Positions 19,811-29,593 of a stretch of DNA of 49,473 bases are shown here, piece after piece. The stretch covers positions 1 through 49,473 of the forward strand of contig FIZK01000010.1 in NCBI GenBank assembly GCA_900018335.1. The letters run 5' to 3'. Each line of letters begins with the position of its first letter. Within the stretch, counting starts at the first letter, position 1. A program made the position numbers and the translations under genes. Source of the stretch: an uncultured Clostridia bacterium. GTDB taxonomy: Bacteria; Bacillota; Limnochordia; Darwinibacteriales; Darwinibacteriaceae. The notes beneath the pieces are model-generated. The model saw only the letters and a list, made by a program, of their open reading frames with translations. It was not told where the DNA came from and did not search any database.

Positions 19811-20836
19811 CTAATAGCGCTTTTGACCCAGCATAATGCGCTGCAGCACATCGAAGTGCTTCAGGGCCTGTCCAGCTCCTTCCACCACAGCTGTTAAGGG
19901 ATGCTCGCAGATATGCACGGGCATGCCGGTTTCTCTGATCAGGAGCTCATCCAAGCCTTTGAGGAGTGCGCCTCCCCCAGCCAGCATGATGCCCCGATCC
20001 ATGATGTCCGCAGCCAGTTCAGGCGGCGTCTGCTCTAGGGTAACCTTGACCGCATCCACAATGGACTGAATCGGTTCTTCCAGCGCTCTATGGATCTCCA
20101 GGGAGGAAACCACCACCGTCTTGGGCAGACCAGTGACCAGATCCCGCCCCCGCACCTCCAGGGACTCCTCCTCGCGGTCATCCACCAGCGCGTGGCCGAT
20201 CTCCATTTTGATGCGCTCGGCCGTTCGCTCTCCAATGAGGAGGTTATAGGACCGGCGGATGTACTGGACGATGGACTCATCCATCTCATCCCCCGCCACC
20301 CTGATGGAACGGTGGGCCACAATGCCGCCCAGGGAAATAACCGCGACCTCAGTGGTACCTCCGCCAATATCCACAATCATGGTACCGGTGGGATCCTGCA
20401 CAGGCAGTCCTGCGCCAATGGCCGCGGCCATGGGTTCTTCGATAACCCGGGCATCTTTCGCCCCCGCGGACAAGGCGGCATCAATCACCGCCCGCTTTTC
20501 AACCTCCGTAACGCCCGACGGTACAGAAATTACCACTCGGGGCCTTCTGAACCTGGAGCGGCGCGTGGCCTTGTTGATGAAATCCCTGAGCAGGCGCTCG
20601 GTCACCTCGAAGTCGGCAATAACCCCGTCCTTTAGGGGACGGATGGCGATGATGTTGCCCGGAGTCCTGCCCACCATCTCCTTGGCCTTGTTCCCCACAG
20701 CAAAAATCTCGTTGGTATCCCGGTCGATGGCCACCACGGACGGCTCATTGATCACAATGCCCCGTCCCTCCACCAGTACCAGGGTGTTGGCTGTCCCCAG
20801 ATCTATCCCGATATTCTTGCTAAAGCGCCTGAACAT
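19811..20836 (-). CDS. mreB: rod shape-determining protein MreB
   Basis: [45 protein letters not shown]. Confidence 0.97.
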   Translation of the reverse strand: MFRRFSKNIGIDLGTANTLVLVEGRGIVINEPSVVAIDRDTNEIFAVGNKAKEMVGRTPGNIIAIRPLKDGVIADFEVTERLLRDFINKATRRSRFRRPRVVISVPSGVTEVEKRAVIDAALSAGAKDARVIEEPMAAAIGAGLPVQDPTGTMIVDIGGGTTEVAVISLGGIVAHRSIRVAGDEMDESIVQYIRRSYNLLIGERTAERIKMEIGHALVDDREEESLEVRGRDLVTGLPKTVVVSSLEIHRALEEPIQSIVDAVKVTLEQTPPELAADIMDRGIMLAGGGALLKGLDELLIRETGMPVHICEHPLTAVVEGAGQALKHFDVLQRIMLGQKRY

Positions 20837-20854
20837 GAAGTTTCCCCTTCCTTT

Positions 20855-21541
20855 TTATAGCAGTCCGTGTTCCCGAAAACTGAAATAGCGGTTGTCACCG
20901 ACGATAATATGGTCTAAGACATCGATGCCCAGTACAGCCCCTGCCTCACGCAGGCGTTCCGTTGTAGAGATATCTTCTTTGCTGGGGGTTAGATCCCCGC
21001 TGGGATGATTGTGGACTAAAATCAGGGCAGCGCTGCTGCGTTTGATGGCTTCCTTGAACATTTCGCGGGGATGTACTAAGGAGGCCTGCAGATGCCCGAT
21101 GGAAACAGTCTTCTTGGCGATAACCCTGTTCTTGGTATTGAGCATAATGATCACGAAATGCTCTTTATCTGCCAGGCTCAATTCGCGCAAGACTAACTGG
21201 GCGGCATCCGCGGGGCAGTTGACCACTCCCTGAAACTCCATGCGCGACTCTGCCAGGCGTTTAGCCAGCTCAAAGGCGGCCAGAATATCGGCAGCCTTGG
21301 CCGGACCTATTCCCCTAACCGCGGTAAGTTCTTCGAAACTGGCTGCAGCAAGGTTGGGCAGTGAACCGAAGCGGGCGAGCAGTTTCTCTGCCAGGGACAA
21401 GGCCGATTCTCGCCTGTTCCCGGTGCGCAAGAGGATGGCCAGCAGCTCTTTATTGGCTAAACGCTCCACTCCATGGCGCTTCAACCGCTCCCTGGGACGT
21501 TCTTCCATGGGGACATCTTTCATTCTGATTGGGGTATCCAC
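20855..21541 (-). CDS. radC: RadC/JAB-domain DNA repair-like protein
   Basis: LVHNHPSGDLTPSKEDISTTERLREAGAVLGIDVLDHIIVG. Confidence 0.97.
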   Translation of the reverse strand: MDTPIRMKDVPMEERPRERLKRHGVERLANKELLAILLRTGNRRESALSLAEKLLARFGSLPNLAAASFEELTAVRGIGPAKAADILAAFELAKRLAESRMEFQGVVNCPADAAQLVLRELSLADKEHFVIIMLNTKNRVIAKKTVSIGHLQASLVHPREMFKEAIKRSSAALILVHNHPSGDLTPSKEDISTTERLREAGAVLGIDVLDHIIVGDNRYFSFREHGLL

Positions 21542-21579
21542 TATGCGCTCCTTTCCCCACTCCCTGGGCGGGTAAGGAA

Positions 21580-22152
21580 CTACCTGGAGGGAAACACCTC
21601 GAACCCGAAGGGCCGCAATCTCTCAACAAGCCTGGGCACGGGCAAGCCTACAACATTATAATAACAACCTTTGATGCTTTGTACAAGTAGGCCTCCCAGA
21701 CCCTGAATCCCGTAGGCGCCGGCCTTGTCAAACGGCTCGCCGGTGGCCACGTAGCCCGCAATGTCCGCAGCTGTGAGCTGGCGAAACTGCACCTTAGTTG
21801 TTTCGCTGAAGATATCCGCGTCCTGACCGTTGATCATCAGGGCAACCACCGTGGTAACCTCATGCTCGCGGCCGCTGAGGGCTGTGAGCATGTCCACTGC
21901 ATCGTCGGCATCCTTGGGTTTCCCCAAGATCTGGCCGTCCAGGACCACAATAGTATCCGCACCAAGCACCAAGGCATTGGGGTTCTGCAAGCTTACCGGC
22001 CTGGCCTTGGCCACGGCGTTGGCCTGGGCTGTTTCCAGAGGGCGGCCAGACTGCGCCTCTTCTACGGGCAGCACCTGTACCCGGAACGGCAAGCCAAACT
22101 GCTCTAACAATGCTCTGCGGCGTGGTGATTGCGATGCTAAGACCAAATCCAT
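21580..22152 (-). CDS. maf: Maf nucleoside triphosphate pyrophosphatase
   Basis: LVLASQSPRRRALLEQFGL, LGADTIVVLDGQILGKPKD, GAYGIQGLGGLLV. Confidence 0.96.
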   Translation of the reverse strand: MDLVLASQSPRRRALLEQFGLPFRVQVLPVEEAQSGRPLETAQANAVAKARPVSLQNPNALVLGADTIVVLDGQILGKPKDADDAVDMLTALSGREHEVTTVVALMINGQDADIFSETTKVQFRQLTAADIAGYVATGEPFDKAGAYGIQGLGGLLVQSIKGCYYNVVGLPVPRLVERLRPFGFEVFPSR

Positions 22153-22249
22153 GCGCCATGCACTCCAGTGTTTTTAGGCATCAATTTTATATTCACCCTT
22201 ACGGCCCAATTCCCTTCTCAAAAAAAGAGCCCTTCCAGGACTCTTCCGC

Positions 22250-22444
22250 TCACCTCCGGCGATGGGGGATTGTGGCCGGGCCCTGTTCCGCCCCCATTTC
22301 CAGCAGGTACTTGTCGGCGCTGATTCGGTTCTTGTTGAGCTCCCACCCATCGGCATGCCGGTAACTGTCCTTGGCCCAATCCCAGGGAAAAGTTAACTGC
22401 TCCTCCAGATCCACCCTGCGCTTTTCTGCCTCGCGATCCTGCAC
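22250..22444 (-). CDS. hypothetical small protein (64 aa)
   Basis: MQDREAEKRRVDLEEQLTFPWDWAKDSYRHADGWELNKNRISADKYLLEM; fills the spoIID-maf gap with protein-like composition. Confidence 0.45.
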   Translation of the reverse strand: MQDREAEKRRVDLEEQLTFPWDWAKDSYRHADGWELNKNRISADKYLLEMGAEQGPATIPHRRR

Positions 22445-22461
22445 AGCCTCGCCCCCCTCGT

Positions 22462-23427
22462 TCAGTACACTTCCTGAAGCTCGATGTCCTGATAATAGTA
22501 TTGGAGGATTTCAGAGTAACTATACCCCTTAAGAGCCATGCCCTGGGCCCCATACTGGCTCATGCCCACCCCGTGGCCGTAACCCCAGACGGAAAACACC
22601 ATCTCCTGCCCCAGGATCTCCGCGGTAAACCAAGTTGATCGCAGGGACAAACGTTCCCTGATTTCACGCCCACTAAACCATTTATCCCCCGCCTCCACCG
22701 TCTTCACCCGGCCCGATGGATAGCGCTCGATCACCTTGAAGTTGTTCACCCGCTCCACACCCAGTACTTCCGCGAGTTTCTCCAAGGAGATGGTGGCTGT
22801 GGAGTAGTGCACCGGTGAGTTTGCGCTGAAAGGGTCTTCCACGGAACGCAGGTAGGGCAGTGATTCGTTCCAGTAGTGCTCTGAGTTTTCCGTGCGCCCC
22901 CCGCTGGTGGAATGGTAGACGGCCAGGATGGGTTCCCCGTCGTAGCAGGCAATGATACCGGTGGTCTGCTTCACCGCAGTTCTAATCTTGCGCTGCAGTG
23001 CGCGCCCTACTGCGGCTCCGTGGGTCTCGAGAAATTCGTCCCAGCTAATCCAGGCCTGCCCAGAGCGATAGTCAGAGGAGAGGTGGGCTTCGGGGTGCTC
23101 CGGAATGCGGTCATCGCGCAGAATACGCCTGTAGGCATAGGTTCTGGCAGCCACAGCCTGGGCCTTAAGAGCTTCCAGGTGAAAACTGGGGGGCATCTCC
23201 GCGGCCACTACCCCCTGCACATATTCCTCCAAGGTGAGCGAGATCAGCTTGTTCCTTTTGGTGTCCCACAATCCCACCATGGGGATTTCTCGAGGGGAAA
23301 AAAAAGAGACCGTGCAGCTGCGTACTAATAGTGCCGGCACCCCCACTACAGCCACGGCCAGCAAAAGCAGGGGAAGACACGAGAGCCTCCTGGAACTACG
23401 TCTGCGCCTTCTGCGTTTCTTGCTCAA
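22462..23427 (-). CDS. spoIID: SpoIID/LytB domain-containing stage II sporulation protein D
   Basis: LEEYVQGVVAAEMPPSFHLEALKAQAVAARTYA and YGHGVGMSQYGAQGMA. Confidence 0.95.
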   Translation of the reverse strand: MSKKRRRRRRSSRRLSCLPLLLLAVAVVGVPALLVRSCTVSFFSPREIPMVGLWDTKRNKLISLTLEEYVQGVVAAEMPPSFHLEALKAQAVAARTYAYRRILRDDRIPEHPEAHLSSDYRSGQAWISWDEFLETHGAAVGRALQRKIRTAVKQTTGIIACYDGEPILAVYHSTSGGRTENSEHYWNESLPYLRSVEDPFSANSPVHYSTATISLEKLAEVLGVERVNNFKVIERYPSGRVKTVEAGDKWFSGREIRERLSLRSTWFTAEILGQEMVFSVWGYGHGVGMSQYGAQGMALKGYSYSEILQYYYQDIELQEVY

Positions 23428-23474
23428 AAAAATCCCCTCCCACCCACTTCATAACTATGAAGGGGCGGAGGGGG
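23426..23474 (-). terminator. hairpin with U-tract between the SPOR gene and spoIID
   Basis: Minus strand CCCCCTCCgccCCTTCATAgttATGAAGtgggtgGGAGGGGATTTTTTT. Confidence 0.6.
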
Positions 23475-23494
23475 TTTATGCCTAGAGGCGGCAA

Positions 23495-23977
23495 CTAACG
23501 GACAACTATAGCCTCAAATCCTTTCTGGCGCAGTTCTTGAGCTAGCCGATCGGCGTTTTCCTGTGAACTGAAAGCTCCCGTCTGCACCCGGAAAGGAGGC
23601 CCGGACATGATCACCGCTTCGTAGCCGGCCTCTTTAAGCTGAGCCACAACACGTTCCGCGTTGGCCCGTTCCGAAAAGGCGCCAACCTGCACCTTAAACA
23701 AGGCCGTACTGGGAGCTGCGGGGGTCCGCTCCTCCTGAGGCGCTGGAGGGGTAGGGGCTGGCGACGGTGAATTGAGCACAACTGGCGGTGCGCTGACAGC
23801 CTCCCGAGTCTGCTGCATGGAAGCCCTGTGCTGCTGCTGGAGCGCCTTCACAGCATAGTTCCCGATTAGGTATCCCACCAGGACAAAGATGATACTGAGC
23901 GTGATCAGGCTGATTACGAAATTGGCTGCCTGCCCAGTACCCTGCTTCTTTTTCTTTTTCTTTCTGCTCATACTCAC
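23495..23977 (-). CDS. SPOR domain-containing membrane protein
   Basis: TM segment, proline-rich linker, FKVQVGAFSERANAERVVAQLKEAGYEAVIM...FRVQTGAFSSQENADRLAQELRQKGFEAIVV. Confidence 0.92.
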   Translation of the reverse strand: MSMSRKKKKKKQGTGQAANFVISLITLSIIFVLVGYLIGNYAVKALQQQHRASMQQTREAVSAPPVVLNSPSPAPTPPAPQEERTPAAPSTALFKVQVGAFSERANAERVVAQLKEAGYEAVIMSGPPFRVQTGAFSSQENADRLAQELRQKGFEAIVVR

Positions 23978-24003
23978 TCCCCCTCATCGCTCGTGCACCT
24001 ATC

Positions 24004-25284
24004 CTAGGCAATAATTCCAGATTGGGAGTGCAAAAACCTCTTTACTTCCCCCACCAGGTACAGCGATCCGCACACGCAGACCGGAAAGCTTCTGCCCGCC
24101 TCATCCAGGGCTTGGGCAGGATCGGCGCACGTTACTGCCTCCACGCCGCGGCTCAGGACGTACTCCTGAAGCACTTCCGGCTGCATGGGAGCCAAACGGC
24201 CGCTTTGGGCCGCGGTGAACACGAAACGGCCGGCCACGGGCAGCAGCGGATCCAAAAGGCTCAGGCTCTTGTTGTGCAACATGCCAAAGACAACGGTAAA
24301 CGGCTCCACCGCGCAGCATTCCTGGAGCTGCTTGAGACTGCGGGCCAGGGCAGTTAACCCTTCCTGGTTGTGGCCTCCGTCCAGGATCAACAAAGGCTCC
24401 CGGGATACCACCTCCAGCCTGCCCGGCCAGGTAACCGCCTTCATTCCCTCATATATGGCTGCAGATGGCAAATTATACCCCTGTTTCCTCAGTTCCATGA
24501 GGGCGAGCAGTGCCGTGGCGGCATTCTCTAGCTGATGATCGCCTAAAAGCCCGATTTCCACCTCACCCAGGCCCGGGTAGTTGATGCGCCCGCCATCCAG
24601 GTCCCAGCCGCCGCCCACCCAGGGCACATCCCTGGTGCTGAGGTAAGGAGCTCCCCGGTCTTGGGCCAGTTCCCTGAGCACGCCCTCGGCTTCCGGCAGC
24701 TTAACCCCGCTCACCACCGGAACGCCTGTCTTGATAATGCCGCCCTTTTCCCGGGCAATGGACTCGATGGTGCTGCCCAGGCGGTCTTCGTGGTCGCGAT
24801 GGACGGTGGTGATCACTGTGAGCACGGGTGTAACCACGTTGGTGGCATCCAGCCGCCCGCCCAAGCCGGTCTCTAAAACCACCAAATCCACTCCAGCCTG
24901 GTGGAAATACAGGAACGCGGCGGCGGTGGCCAGCTCAAATTCGGTTACCCTGCCGTACTCGGGGTGCTCTGCTTCCACCTGGCGGCATGCTTCCTCGGCC
25001 CGGGCCACCACGGACTGTAAGTCCTCAGCCGCGATGAGCTCTCCGTTGATCTGGAAGCGCTCCGCATAGGAGACCAGGTGCGGGGATGAAAAGAGCCCCA
25101 CCTGTAAGCCACTCCGCTGCAGCACCGCCGCCAAAGAGGCGGACACTGAACCCTTGCCGCTGGTTCCAGCCACATGGATAAACTTCAAGTCCTGCTGCGG
25201 GTTTCCCAGGGCTGCGCAGACCAAGCCGATCCGCTCCAGCCCCAGGTGACTCCCGAAACGCTCTCTTTCGCCTATGATCTGCAT
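24004..25284 (-). CDS. folC: bifunctional folylpolyglutamate synthase/dihydrofolate synthase
   Basis: IHVAGTSGKGSVSASLAAVLQ, GLGGRLDATNVV, ILDGGHNQEG. Confidence 0.95.
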   Translation of the reverse strand: MQIIGERERFGSHLGLERIGLVCAALGNPQQDLKFIHVAGTSGKGSVSASLAAVLQRSGLQVGLFSSPHLVSYAERFQINGELIAAEDLQSVVARAEEACRQVEAEHPEYGRVTEFELATAAAFLYFHQAGVDLVVLETGLGGRLDATNVVTPVLTVITTVHRDHEDRLGSTIESIAREKGGIIKTGVPVVSGVKLPEAEGVLRELAQDRGAPYLSTRDVPWVGGGWDLDGGRINYPGLGEVEIGLLGDHQLENAATALLALMELRKQGYNLPSAAIYEGMKAVTWPGRLEVVSREPLLILDGGHNQEGLTALARSLKQLQECCAVEPFTVVFGMLHNKSLSLLDPLLPVAGRFVFTAAQSGRLAPMQPEVLQEYVLSRGVEAVTCADPAQALDEAGRSFPVCVCGSLYLVGEVKRFLHSQSGIIA

Positions 25285-25286
25285 GA

Positions 25287-27926
25287 CTAATCCCGCAGCT
25301 CCTGAAGCAGTGCCTCCAGGCGCGCCACCTGCGCTCGATACAGCTCTGCTTTTTCTTTCTCTTTTTCCACCACGTGTTGCGGTGCCTTCGATATAAATCC
25401 TTCGTTCTGCAAGTTCTTTTCTGCCCGTTGCAGTTCACGGCGGGCCTGCTCCAGCTCCTTGCTGATGCGGGCCGCTTCTTCTTCCACATCCACCATGGCG
25501 GCCAAAGGCAGGAAGATGTTGATCCCCTCCACCACAGCACTGAGGCACTTTTCTGGAGTGCGGCCCGGTTCTTCCAGGATGAGTTCTTCCAAGCCGGCCA
25601 GGTGCATGATCTCGCCCTGCGCCTGGGAGAGGATCTCCAAGTCCTCCGGCTCCGCCTGGCAGATGGCTGTAATCCTGCGGCCAGGCGGTACGTGCTTCTC
25701 GCTGCGCAGGGTCCGGATCTCGGTGATTACCTCCATCACCTTATGCATGGCCCTTTCGTGGACCGGCGAGCTGAGCCCAGCGGGCTGGGGCCACGGCGCA
25801 AGCATGATGGTCTCCCCTTCATGGGGCAGATTCTGCCAAATCTCTTCCGTGATGAAGGGCATAAACGGATGGAGCAGCTCCAGTGTACCCTTGAGCACAT
25901 ACCAGAGCACATACTGGGCCACATAGCGCGTTTCGTCTCCAGATTTGCCGTAGAGGCGGGGTTTGATCAGCTCGATATACCAGTCGCAGAGCTCGCTCCA
26001 GACAAAGTCATAGAGGACCCTGGCAGCTTCACCCACATCGTAGCGCTCCAGGAAGCGGGTCACTTCGTTGGCGGTGAACTCAAAGCGGCTCAAGATCCAG
26101 TAATCCGCGGTGGTCAAGGCCAGGGAACCCATGTTCTGCATCCTGGGATTGAAGTCGGTGAGGTTCATCAAAGCGAACCGGGAAGCGTTCCAAATTTTAT
26201 TGGCAAAGTTACGGTAGGCCTCCACCTTTTCCGGGATATAGCGCAGATCGTTACCTGGTGCTACCCCAATTACCAAGCTGTAGCGCAGGGCATCCGCGCC
26301 ATATTCGTCAATGGCTTCGATGGGATCCACGCCGTTGCCTAAGGACTTGCTCATGGCGCGTCCTAATGCATCGCGCACCATGCCGTGGATCAGCACCTGA
26401 TCGAAGGGCTTTTCACCCATGAACTCATAGCCCATGACGATCATGCGGGCCACCCAGAAGAAGATGATGTCCACTCCCGTCACCAAGATGGTGGTTGGGT
26501 AGAAGTGCTTGAGCTCGGGAGTCTCATCGGGCCACCCAAAGACGGAAAAGGGCCACAGGGCTGAAGAGAACCAGGTGTCCAGGACATCGGGATCCTGTGT
26601 GATCTCCTGCGAACCGCATTTGGGGCACTGGCTGGGCTCGCCGGCACTGGCAAATTCTGCACCGCAACCAGAGCAGTACCAGATGGGAATGCGGTGGCCC
26701 CACCAGAGCTGTCTGGAAATACACCAATCCCTGAGGTTGCGCATCCAGTGCAGGTAGTGTTTGGCAAACCGCTCAGGGATGAAGCGAACCTCGCCGTTCT
26801 CCACCGCGGCGATGGCGGGCTTGGCCAGCTCATCCATTTTCACAAACCACTGCTTGGAAACCAAGGGCTCCACCACCGTATCGCAGCGATAGCAGTGGCC
26901 CACGGCATGTTCGTGGTCCTCGATCTTCACCAGGAGGCCCAGCTGTTCCAGATCCCGGATGATCTGCTCACGGGCCTGGTAGCGATCTAGGCCGGCATAC
27001 CTGCCCGCCTCTTCGGTCATGGCGGCACCCTGGCCGATCACCTGCACCTGCTGCAAGCCGTGGCGCATCCCAATTTCAAAGTCGTTGGGGTCATGGGCGG
27101 GAGTGATCTTCACCACGCCAGTGCCGAACTCCATATCCACGTAGTCGTCGGCAATGATGGGCACTTCCCGGTCCACCAAGGGAACCACGGCCGTCTTGCC
27201 GATCAAATGACTGTAGCGCTCGTCTTCAGGGTGCACTGCCACCGCGGTATCGCCTAACATGGTCTCGGGCCGGGTGGTGGCGATCTGCAGATAGCCGCTG
27301 CCGTCGCTCAGCGGGTACTTGATGTGATATAGTTTACCTGCACCCTCTTGGTGTTCCACTTCGATGTCGGAAAGGGTGGTGGAACACTCTGGGCACCAGT
27401 TCACGATGTAGTTGCCCCGGTAGATCCAGCCCTTTTCATAGAGGCGCACGAAAACCTCCCGCACCGCCTTGGAGCAGCCCTCGTCCATGGTAAAGCGCTC
27501 CCGGTCCCAATCTAGGGAGGCCCCCAACCTCTTCAGCTGCTGAAGGATCCGGCTGCCGTATCTCTCCTTCCAAGCCCAGGTGCGGCGGAGGAACTCTTCC
27601 CGGCCCACGTCATGGCGGGTCTTCCCCTCAGTCTTGCGGATGTTCTCTTCCACCTTGGCCTGCGTGGCAATGCCCGCGTGGTCTGTCCCCGGGATCCAGA
27701 CCGTGTTAAATCCCTGCATGCGCCGCCAGCGCACCAGAATATCCTGGAGTGTGTTGTCCAGGGCATGTCCGATATGGAGCTCTCCTGTGACGTTGGGCGG
27801 CGGAATGACAATGCTGAAAGGCCGTTTCTCTGCATCCACCTCAGCATGGAAGTAGCCGTTCTCTTCCCAATATGCATACCACTTGCTCTCAGCTTTCTTT
27901 GGATCGTAGGTTTTTTCCATTGCCAT
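25287..27926 (-). CDS. valS: valyl-tRNA synthetase
   Basis: [37 protein letters not shown]-terminal coiled coil. Confidence 0.98.
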   Translation of the reverse strand: MAMEKTYDPKKAESKWYAYWEENGYFHAEVDAEKRPFSIVIPPPNVTGELHIGHALDNTLQDILVRWRRMQGFNTVWIPGTDHAGIATQAKVEENIRKTEGKTRHDVGREEFLRRTWAWKERYGSRILQQLKRLGASLDWDRERFTMDEGCSKAVREVFVRLYEKGWIYRGNYIVNWCPECSTTLSDIEVEHQEGAGKLYHIKYPLSDGSGYLQIATTRPETMLGDTAVAVHPEDERYSHLIGKTAVVPLVDREVPIIADDYVDMEFGTGVVKITPAHDPNDFEIGMRHGLQQVQVIGQGAAMTEEAGRYAGLDRYQAREQIIRDLEQLGLLVKIEDHEHAVGHCYRCDTVVEPLVSKQWFVKMDELAKPAIAAVENGEVRFIPERFAKHYLHWMRNLRDWCISRQLWWGHRIPIWYCSGCGAEFASAGEPSQCPKCGSQEITQDPDVLDTWFSSALWPFSVFGWPDETPELKHFYPTTILVTGVDIIFFWVARMIVMGYEFMGEKPFDQVLIHGMVRDALGRAMSKSLGNGVDPIEAIDEYGADALRYSLVIGVAPGNDLRYIPEKVEAYRNFANKIWNASRFALMNLTDFNPRMQNMGSLALTTADYWILSRFEFTANEVTRFLERYDVGEAARVLYDFVWSELCDWYIELIKPRLYGKSGDETRYVAQYVLWYVLKGTLELLHPFMPFITEEIWQNLPHEGETIMLAPWPQPAGLSSPVHERAMHKVMEVITEIRTLRSEKHVPPGRRITAICQAEPEDLEILSQAQGEIMHLAGLEELILEEPGRTPEKCLSAVVEGINIFLPLAAMVDVEEEAARISKELEQARRELQRAEKNLQNEGFISKAPQHVVEKEKEKAELYRAQVARLEALLQELRD

Positions 27927-27947
27927 CGTGATCAGCCCTCCTCAAAA

Positions 27948-28195
27948 TAAAAAACCCTTCGCCTGGCTAAGGACGAAGAGTCTTTCTCGCGGTACCACCT
28001 TAGTTCCCCCCAGCTAGCCGGGGAGCCCTCGTTGGAGGTTATAACGGAACCACCGTCTTAAGCTACTAAACTTCACCTAAGAAGCTCCGGGGCGACTTCC
28101 ACGGCCACTTCCTTAGAAAGCTTCCACCACTAGGCTTTCCTCTCTGCAAGGGTTAGCTGTGTACTCCTCCCCATCAACGCACCTATCTCAGTTTA
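27948..28195 (-). promoter_or_regulatory. T-box riboswitch leader of valS
   Basis: Conserved T-box AAGGTGGTACCGCG on the minus strand at 28001-27988, followed by a terminator hairpin (CTTCGTCC...GGCGAAGGGTTTTTT). Candidate specifier GTC (Val) in GGAAGTCGCC at 28096-28094. Confidence 0.93.
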
Positions 28196-28224
28196 GCTCA
28201 TCATACAATGTGTCTCTTTGGATG

Positions 28225-28671
28225 TCAAGTACCAGACTTCTCGCGGCATTTGGCGCAAATCCCAAAAAAGCGCAGGCAGTGATCTGTCACCCTAAACCCC
28301 GTCTCTTGATCAATGCGTTCTTCGATGGCTTCCAACAGATCGCTGTGGAACTCACCGATGTAACCGCACTGCTTGCAGATGAGGTGATGGTGGTAATGCT
28401 CCTCCTCATCACCCAGCTTAATCTCGTAGCGGCTCTGGCCATCACCGTAATCAAAGCGGTGCACAATCCCCAGCTTCTCCAGGATCTCCAGGTTCCGGTA
28501 CACAGTGGCCAGCCCTATTTCACTGTGGAGCTCTTTTGTGTGCATGTAGATTTCTTCGGCAGAAAGATGGTCTTCGGCATTGGCTATGAGCACGTCCAAG
28601 ACGGCCTTCCTTTGGGGAGTAAGCCGGTAGGACTCCTCCTCCAGCTTAGCCCTTACCCAATCCTTCAACAT
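28225..28671 (-). CDS. Fur family metal-responsive transcriptional repressor
   Basis: RLTPQRKAVLDVL, GLATVYRNLEILEKLGIVHR, HYHHHLICKQCG...CLRFFGICAKC. Confidence 0.94.
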   Translation of the reverse strand: MLKDWVRAKLEEESYRLTPQRKAVLDVLIANAEDHLSAEEIYMHTKELHSEIGLATVYRNLEILEKLGIVHRFDYGDGQSRYEIKLGDEEEHYHHHLICKQCGYIGEFHSDLLEAIEERIDQETGFRVTDHCLRFFGICAKCREKSGT

Positions 28672-28685
28672 GCCTCCACCCCCTG

Positions 28686-29504
28686 TTAACCAAAGCGCCA
28701 GTAAAAGAACTTAACCATGAGCAGTCCCACTCCCATGAGCGATGCCAGATACACGAGCCAGGACCGCCAGCCGCGCAAATGCCTGCGGCGCCGCACATCG
28801 GTGAAGGGCGACTGCATGAACAAAAAGAGCCAAATCAAGCCGAACACCACAAAGGCTAAGGTGTACAGCCAGGGCAGGGCAGACTCGCCGGCCACTTCCT
28901 TAAACGGCATCAAAAGGCGTTGAGCCAGTGCAGAGAGGGCCAGGTAACCAAGGAACAGCTGCCCATCGTAGCGCAGATTGCGCCTCATCCTCCAGAGGAA
29001 GGAAAAAACGCCATAGTAGAGCAAGGCCGCGTACAAAGGGAGCGGGTGGAGGCTGAACTCGCCCAAACTCACGCCCCAGGGGCTGGTGGTCTCCCTGCCC
29101 AGCACGGTGGATCCCAAATAGGCCAGGGACTGCATGAGTGCTGCCGCGGGAGTCAGGGCGTCCAAGAAGGCGGCCGGATTGGGAGGATATCTCCAAAGAA
29201 AATAGACGGTATACACTCCCACTGCCACCAGGCCAGCGTATTCGTGCAGCTGAACGCCGCTGAACAACACCCAGGGATAAAGAAGCACACGCCAGCCGTG
29301 CACCTGATAGACGCAGCCGATGCGGCCCGCGAGGATGAAAACCAGGGTCGCCTGGACAATGAAGTGAAAGACAAAATCTGCACCGATGCCTTTGCGTTTC
29401 CCTTCCCTCTGCGCTAAGTAGGAGCCGATCAACAAGCCCAGCCCCAGCATGGCACCGTAAGAGTAGACGGGAAGGTTAGCAAAGAAAAACAGAACATTCT
29501 CCAT
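28686..29504 (-). CDS. divergent Lgt (prolipoprotein diacylglyceryl transferase)-family membrane protein
   Basis: Lgt-like layout: YGAMLGLGLLIGSYLA, LAGRIGCVYQV, LGRETTSPWGVSLGEFSLHPLPLYAALLYYGVFSFLW. Confidence 0.75.
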   Translation of the reverse strand: MENVLFFFANLPVYSYGAMLGLGLLIGSYLAQREGKRKGIGADFVFHFIVQATLVFILAGRIGCVYQVHGWRVLLYPWVLFSGVQLHEYAGLVAVGVYTVYFLWRYPPNPAAFLDALTPAAALMQSLAYLGSTVLGRETTSPWGVSLGEFSLHPLPLYAALLYYGVFSFLWRMRRNLRYDGQLFLGYLALSALAQRLLMPFKEVAGESALPWLYTLAFVVFGLIWLFLFMQSPFTDVRRRRHLRGWRSWLVYLASLMGVGLLMVKFFYWRFG

Positions 29505-29593
29505 AGATACTCCTGCCCTTCACTGCTTGTATTCCCTCCAGCGGGCAAAACTCCTCCCGTTTTCCAGTTTTTCCAAAGACCACTCCGCTCCCG

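Noticed and set aside
25374-26342. 322-aa plus-strand ORF
   Set aside because: Antisense shadow of valS; no recognisable family and His/Gln/Leu-rich composition typical of antisense frames of GC-rich genes.
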